Shown here: in pieces, positions 60,026 through 64,000 of the stretch
How the letters are laid out: each line of letters opens with the position of its first letter
How positions within the stretch are numbered: the stretch's first letter is position 1
Assembly: GCA_023663655.1 (NCBI GenBank)
Contig: JAMPGZ010000006.1
Coordinates: forward strand, 1 to 64,000
Origin: Lachnospiraceae bacterium
GTDB taxonomy: Bacteria > Bacteroidota > Bacteroidia > Bacteroidales > Muribaculaceae
Length of the DNA stretch: 64,000 nt
Direction: 5' to 3'
The notes under the pieces: model-generated
What the model saw: the letters and a program-made list of their open reading frames with translations, nothing else
Told to the model about the DNA's origin: nothing
The model's database searches: none
Translations under genes and position numbers: made by a program

Positions 60026-61123
60026 CTATTTTTTGAAGTAGAAGTCGAGAACGTCGCGGGCGGCGGTGAATGAACTTTGTTGATTGTCCAGAACCTTCAG
60101 CTCCTTCTCATGCAACAGTTTTTCAACTTCAGGATTGGAGTAGAAATGCTGACGCAGTTTTTCGTTTATGGTTTCATACATCCAGTAGCGAGCCTGCTCC
60201 TGACGCTTGATGTCGAAATAGCCGTTTTCTTTTACGAAAGCGAAATAGCGGTCAATCATTTCCCACACTTCGGGCACTCCTATGTTGTAATATCCGGAAT
60301 AGCACAGTACCTCAGGTTTCCATCCCGACGCTGTGGGCGGGAACAGATGGAGCGCGCTGCGGAATTGAGCCTGGGCGAGACGCGCCCGGTCAATATTGTC
60401 GCCGTCAGCTTTATTGATGACGATTCCATCTGCCATTTCCATAATGCCGCGTTTTATTCCTTGCAGTTCATCTCCGGTGCCGGCGAGCTGTATGAGCAGG
60501 AAGAAGTCGACCATGGAGTGTACAGCGGTTTCGCTCTGTCCCACGCCTACGGTCTCTACGAATATGTTGTTGTAACCGGCAGCTTCACATAATACTATTG
60601 TCTCGCGTGTCTTGCGTGCGACACCTCCAAGACTTCCTGCCGACGGACTGGGACGAATGAATGCCGCCGGATGTACGGCAAGTTGCTCCATTCGGGTTTT
60701 ATCGCCGAGAATTGAGCCTTTGGTGCGCTCGCTTGACGGATCGATGGCGAGCACGGCGAGTTTTCCGCCTTCTTTAAGAATATGTAGTCCGAACACGTCG
60801 ATTGACGTTGACTTTCCTGCACCCGGCACTCCGGTGATTCCTATTCTTCGGGAGTTGCCCGAGTGAGGGAGGCATTTTTCGATGACTTCCTGTGCTATCG
60901 CCTGATGTTCGGGCGACAGGCTTTCTACCATTGTTACGGCACGGCTCAAAACCGTGACATCGCCTTTGAGGATACCTTCCACAAGCTCTCCTGCTGAAGG
61001 TAGCGGTCGGCGTTTGCGGGGTTTAAGATATGGATTGACAACAGGAGGCTGCTTGACACCGCTGTTCACGGTGAGCCCTACGAATTGTTCGTCGTTTTCT
61101 ATGTGGTGATGATTGTCTGTCAT
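60026..61123 (-). CDS. meaB: Methylmalonyl-CoA mutase-associated GTPase MeaB
   Basis: A G3E-type GTPase that guards loading of adenosylcobalamin into methylmalonyl-CoA mutase and protects it from inactivation. The 365-residue protein has the P-loop ITGVPGAGKSTSIDVFG near residue 97, the SPSAGSLGGVARKTRETIVLCE switch region, and ADGIVINKADGDN with the NKxD guanine motif. The mutase genes are not in this window. B12 genes lie 9 kb upstream. Confidence 0.94.
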   Translation of the reverse strand: MTDNHHHIENDEQFVGLTVNSGVKQPPVVNPYLKPRKRRPLPSAGELVEGILKGDVTVLSRAVTMVESLSPEHQAIAQEVIEKCLPHSGNSRRIGITGVPGAGKSTSIDVFGLHILKEGGKLAVLAIDPSSERTKGSILGDKTRMEQLAVHPAAFIRPSPSAGSLGGVARKTRETIVLCEAAGYNNIFVETVGVGQSETAVHSMVDFFLLIQLAGTGDELQGIKRGIMEMADGIVINKADGDNIDRARLAQAQFRSALHLFPPTASGWKPEVLCYSGYYNIGVPEVWEMIDRYFAFVKENGYFDIKRQEQARYWMYETINEKLRQHFYSNPEVEKLLHEKELKVLDNQQSSFTAARDVLDFYFKK

Positions 61124-61141
61124 GATTTATAAAACAACCGA

Positions 61142-62218
61142 TTAGTATTCTCCGGTGACTCTGATGTTGGATACCGGACGATCAGGGTCATTGGTGATTA
61201 TTGTAATTCGTGCATTAAGCATTTTGTCGTTGCTTTTCGATGTGTCGGCGTTTATTTTTATAACGGCATTTCCGCCACCTTTGATTTTTGTCTTGGATGC
61301 CTTGACGCTCACACAAGGGTCGGATGAACTGATTTTCCGGATGATGAGTTCATTCTTTCCGAAATTGTCAATGTTTATCTCTCCCGATTTTTTTTCTCCT
61401 TTTTTGATAGTTCCGAAGTCTATGCGTGTTTCTGACAATGCTATTTTAGGGGCTTTTTCAAGCTCGGCTTTTGTCATTTTTGAGAAATCTTCATTGACGA
61501 TGGCTGTTACATTTATGTCATGAGAAGCTCCTCCACGGCTGTCAGAGTTTATTTTAGCCTCATGAGTGGCGAGCCCCCAGTCATTTTCACCTGCGGTGTT
61601 GTAGAATAGGGTGAATGTCACCTGCTCGCCGGGAGGAACACACTGAGGTTCGGTCTGGACAGTTATATATTTAGGCAGCCCTTCTATTGACGGACGTATA
61701 GTGTCGGAACTCTGGTTATATCCTTCAAGGAACGCTGTTTTGGTTCTTCCTTTCAGAATCTCGCCTACCGGCACTATGTCACGTCTCAGCTTTAGCTTGC
61801 CTACCTCTATTGGGAAACGGGCACGCAATGTGTTGGAGGCGCCTATCACTACTCCTTTTATCACAAGTATAGTCTGTCTGGGATCGCTGTTGGTCTCCAC
61901 TTTGACTTTTTTGTCAAATTTTCCCGGACGACCTGCCGGATCATATACCACTTTTATTACGGCAGTATCGCCGGGAGCTATAGGCTCCTTGGTATAAGAT
62001 GGTATGGTGCATCCGCATGATGCGCGGGCGGCATAAATCATGAGTGGTTCGTTGCCGGTGTTTACCAGACGGAAATCGGTAGACACTCTTCCCATGTCTT
62101 CATCGAAAGCACCGAAATCATGTGATGTTTCAAGCCATTTAGCCGAAGTGGCTCCATTGGCGCTGAGGGCTGATACAGCCAGCGCCAATGCCGGCAGAAC
62201 GCGTAGTATATTCATCAT
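61142..62218 (-). CDS. Periplasmic DUF1573 protein (multi-domain)
   Basis: A 358-residue exported protein with signal peptide MMNILRVLPALALAVSALSANG. The mature part holds two to three Ig-like ASH/DUF1573 modules. The first carries SCGCTIPSYTKEPIAPGD near 67-84, and further ones follow, ending ITIITNDPDRPVSNIRV. The fold resembles that of the next gene. Function is unknown; the conserved CGC cysteines suggest an extracytoplasmic disulfide or binding role. It is probably co-transcribed with the DUF1573 gene six bases upstream. Confidence 0.85.
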   Translation of the reverse strand: MMNILRVLPALALAVSALSANGATSAKWLETSHDFGAFDEDMGRVSTDFRLVNTGNEPLMIYAARASCGCTIPSYTKEPIAPGDTAVIKVVYDPAGRPGKFDKKVKVETNSDPRQTILVIKGVVIGASNTLRARFPIEVGKLKLRRDIVPVGEILKGRTKTAFLEGYNQSSDTIRPSIEGLPKYITVQTEPQCVPPGEQVTFTLFYNTAGENDWGLATHEAKINSDSRGGASHDINVTAIVNEDFSKMTKAELEKAPKIALSETRIDFGTIKKGEKKSGEINIDNFGKNELIIRKISSSDPCVSVKASKTKIKGGGNAVIKINADTSKSNDKMLNARITIITNDPDRPVSNIRVTGEY

Positions 62219-62224
62219 CGACTA

Positions 62225-62611
62225 TTATTTAGAAGGTGGTATTACCACGCCTTTTATTTTTATGGTGACGCGGGCATTGCTCGCGTTGGATTTTACCTGA
62301 ATGTTTTTCTCAAATTCGCCCGGGCGTCCTTTAGGGTCATAGCTAACTTTAAGCACAGCGCTTTCTCCCGGCTTGATCGGTTCCTTGGGTATTTCAGGAA
62401 CTGTGCAACCGCATGATGCACGTGCCGATTTGATTATCAACGGAGTTTTGCCTGTATTTTTCACCACAAATCCGTGAGATACGATTCCGCCATCTTCCTT
62501 TACATTTCCGAAATCATATACGGGATTGGCAAATGCTATTTTGGCATCATTTCCGGCGAAAGCTGTCAAACTCAGCAATGCGATAAAAATAGAAAAAATA
62601 GTTCGTGTCAT
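62225..62611 (-). CDS. Periplasmic DUF1573 protein (single-domain)
   Basis: A 128-residue exported protein (signal peptide MTRTIFSIFIALLSLTAFA). It has one ASH/DUF1573 module with the same core as the larger neighbour (SARASCGCTVPEIPKEPIKP, then SYDPKGRPGEFEKNIQ), so the two look like tandem duplicates in one operon. Function is unknown. Confidence 0.85.
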   Translation of the reverse strand: MTRTIFSIFIALLSLTAFAGNDAKIAFANPVYDFGNVKEDGGIVSHGFVVKNTGKTPLIIKSARASCGCTVPEIPKEPIKPGESAVLKVSYDPKGRPGEFEKNIQVKSNASNARVTIKIKGVVIPPSK

Positions 62612-62672
62612 TATAATATCGTTATTACGTTACTATGTATATAACGTAAAGTTAACAACTATGAATTTTTGA

Positions 62673-62690
62673 AACCCTTAAATAAGGGTT
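62673..62690. repeat. 18-base palindrome AACCCTTA-AA-TAAGGGTT
   Basis: A perfect hairpin with 8-base arms between the stop codon of the TIGR02757 gene (62699) and the DUF1573 gene. On the minus strand it is followed by TCAAAAATT, not a T-run, so it is at best a weak terminator; an operator is also possible. Confidence 0.5.
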
Positions 62691-62698
62691 AATTTAAG

Positions 62699-63472
62699 TT
62701 AATCACCGGTGACGCTTGCCTTCTCGATGCCTATCCCGAACAGGGCGTAATCATAATAGACAGGATCGTCACGCCTCATATCTCTGAGACGGTCGGTGAG
62801 TTCAATCACTGACTTGCGGTCATTTGCTTTGCGTGTCAGCAGCTCCAGCTCACGTGCCGTGTTGCCAACGTGCACATCAAGCGGGATATAGAGTTGAGAG
62901 GGCTTGATGATGTCCCACACTCCGAGATCAACGATTCCATCGTTTCTCACAAGCCATCTTAATGCCATGTTTACGCGTTTTAACGCTGTTGCGTCGAGGT
63001 TGCCCGGGAGGCAGCGTGAATCCTCGCAACCGTTAGCTTTGTAAAGTTCCTTGTTGAGACTTTCAACAAGTTTCCATGCCGGAAATTCATTCTGGGCTAC
63101 GGCTTCATGGGCGGCAAAGTCGGCAATGCTTCCATGAGATGAGTAGATGGCATGGAGCCCTCTGAGGAAATGTCGGAGATTTTTGGCGAAGAATGTGCGA
63201 TGAATGTTCATGTCTGGCAAGTCTTCATAACCTTTGTCCATGACATAGCTATAGGGAGAATTATCCATCAACGACAGCATTTTATTGCAGTTGTTGCATA
63301 TCATTTTCCTATTGCCCCATGAGATTGTAGCACAGAGAAACGCGGCTATCTCGATGTCGCGCATATCGGTGAATCGGCGAGGAAACTGCACCGGATCATT
63401 GCCGATGAAGTCGGGGTTGTTTATGCGGGCTGCCTCATAATCGAGAAGATCTTTCAGGTCTTTTGGTGTCAT
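62699..63472 (-). CDS. TIGR02757/DUF2400 family protein
   Basis: A 257-residue soluble helical protein. The N-terminus MTPKDLKDLLDYEAARINNP, the DPVQFPRRFTDMRDIEIAAFLCATISWGNRKMI-type region (quoted in part) and SQLYIPLDVHVGNTARELEL, followed by DPVYYDYALFGIGI at the end, match the TIGR02757 family of unknown function, with a possible DNA-glycosylase-like fold. Its ATG overlaps the stop codon of the mechanosensitive channel gene (ATGA). Confidence 0.85.
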   Translation of the reverse strand: MTPKDLKDLLDYEAARINNPDFIGNDPVQFPRRFTDMRDIEIAAFLCATISWGNRKMICNNCNKMLSLMDNSPYSYVMDKGYEDLPDMNIHRTFFAKNLRHFLRGLHAIYSSHGSIADFAAHEAVAQNEFPAWKLVESLNKELYKANGCEDSRCLPGNLDATALKRVNMALRWLVRNDGIVDLGVWDIIKPSQLYIPLDVHVGNTARELELLTRKANDRKSVIELTDRLRDMRRDDPVYYDYALFGIGIEKASVTGD

Positions 63473-64000
63473 GATTGTAGGGATGTGGTTGAAATGGGAT
63501 TTGTATAATGTATGTCGCTGCCTGCCGGAGACTGGAATATTCTTAATCCGAACTCATGGGCTATGGCTATTGTGTGGTCGAATATTTCAGACTGGATAGC
63601 TTCATATTTGACCCAGTCGGTGGTCGAGGTGAAAAAATAAAGTTCCAATGGAAGTCCATGTGGAGTGGGTTGCAATTGTCTCACCATTACAAACATTTTG
63701 GAGGCATCGTCGATTTTAACCCCCGGATGTTGTGAAATATACTCAATCAGATAATTGCGGAATACTTTTAGATTCACAGTCTCGGATGAGCCGCTTTCTT
63801 CAATCCAACCTTTTTGTCGATATCTTTCAATCTCTTCCGGCGAGCAGAATCTCACTGTGTTCATATCGATGTTTATCGAGCGCATGATGCGTCGCCCGCG
63901 GCTGTCGACCATTCCCCGCCAGTTTTGGAATGAATCGCTTATAAGGGAGTAGGGTGGTATTGTGACGATTGTGTTGTCGAAGTTTTTAACTTTGACAGTG
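63469..64000 (-). CDS. Mechanosensitive ion channel (MscS/YbdG-type), 3' part only
   Basis: The frame is open to the right edge, so the 5' end is outside the window; the visible part is 176 residues. At the edge it reads TVKVKNFDNTIVTIPPYSLI, SDSFQNWRG, then MVDSRGRRIMRSINIDMNTVRF; further on come MVRQLQPTPHGLPLELYFFT and WVKYEAIQSEIFDHTIAIA. These are the cytoplasmic beta-domain and tail of YbdG-like MscS channels. The ATG at 63912 is internal, not a start. Confidence 0.88.
   Translation of the reverse strand, partial: TVKVKNFDNTIVTIPPYSLISDSFQNWRGMVDSRGRRIMRSINIDMNTVRFCSPEEIERYRQKGWIEESGSSETVNLKVFRNYLIEYISQHPGVKIDDASKMFVMVRQLQPTPHGLPLELYFFTSTTDWVKYEAIQSEIFDHTIAIAHEFGLRIFQSPAGSDIHYTNPISTTSLQS

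Noticed and set aside
60077..60592. 171-codon plus-strand frame inside meaB
   Set aside because: Antisense to a complete meaB gene; no motif.
1..64000. CRISPR array or tRNA/rRNA genes
   Set aside because: No regularly spaced direct repeats with unique spacers, and no cloverleaf or rRNA-like conserved segments were found by eye; short palindromes here are dispersed or tandem heptamers.

Overview
The window looks like a chromosome segment from a gut Bacteroidales bacterium, probably of the Muribaculaceae type. This is inferred from gene content and control signals, not from a database match. Pointers are the -7 box TAnnTTTG with TTTG about 20 bases upstream, near absence of strong Shine-Dalgarno sites, lipoproteins and DUF1573/DUF3244/6-bladed propeller proteins, FprA, GldE-like and DUF4924 proteins, and a late-steps-only cobalamin pathway. 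No rRNA, tRNA, CRISPR array or intact insertion sequence was seen.

Layout. 0.5-10.1 kb is core: DUF2156, an AAA/DUF4435 ATPase, menA, queA, an FtsB-like protein, then a run coaX, outer-membrane protein, lptC and a GldE/CorC-like protein. 10.2-20.3 kb is an accessory island bounded by a solitary C5 DNA methyltransferase and a PD-(D/E)XK nuclease candidate. Between them lie three propeller lipoproteins, a DUF3244 protein, two very small ORFs, an O-antigen-ligase remnant, a TPR-membrane-HTH regulator and palindromic repeats. 20.3-25.8 kb holds the operon ftsK-lolA-trxB-pectinesterase. 25.9-36 kb holds rpe, DedA, a UDG-like protein, FprA, efp, an operon of dCMP deaminase, S41 protease, folate cyclo-ligase, hemerythrin-like protein and LuxR-type protein, and an acyl-CoA synthetase. 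36-41.6 kb carries mtaB, a lipid A-type acyltransferase, a GT2 and glpK-glpF. 42.2-54.8 kb holds a MINPP-type phytase and the cobalamin genes in two convergent blocks (cobQ, aminotransferase, cbiB; and tsaD-cinA-bla-cobU-cobT-cobS-cobC). 54.9-64 kb holds tamB, DUF4924, meaB, two DUF1573 proteins, a TIGR02757 protein and the 3' part of a mechanosensitive channel.

How the parts fit. The cobalamin genes complete B12 from a salvaged corrinoid, and meaB serves a B12-dependent mutase. Pectinesterase and phytase suit a plant-fibre diet. FprA, the hemerythrin-like protein and the LuxR-type partner suggest oxidative or nitrosative defence. FtsK, FtsB, LptC, LolA, TamB and the lipid A acyltransferase are envelope functions.

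The strongest candidate for something undescribed is the 11-19 kb locus. Two promoters there, one before the DUF3244 gene and one before a 43-codon ORF plus propeller lipoprotein, each carry a matching inverted repeat (TTTAG-N-ACGGAA ... TTCCGT-N-CT). It starts two bases from the -33 box, with half-site spacers of 6 and 16 bases, one helical turn apart. The membrane-anchored TPR-HTH protein encoded next to them is the natural candidate to bind these sites. All functional statements about this locus are inference.
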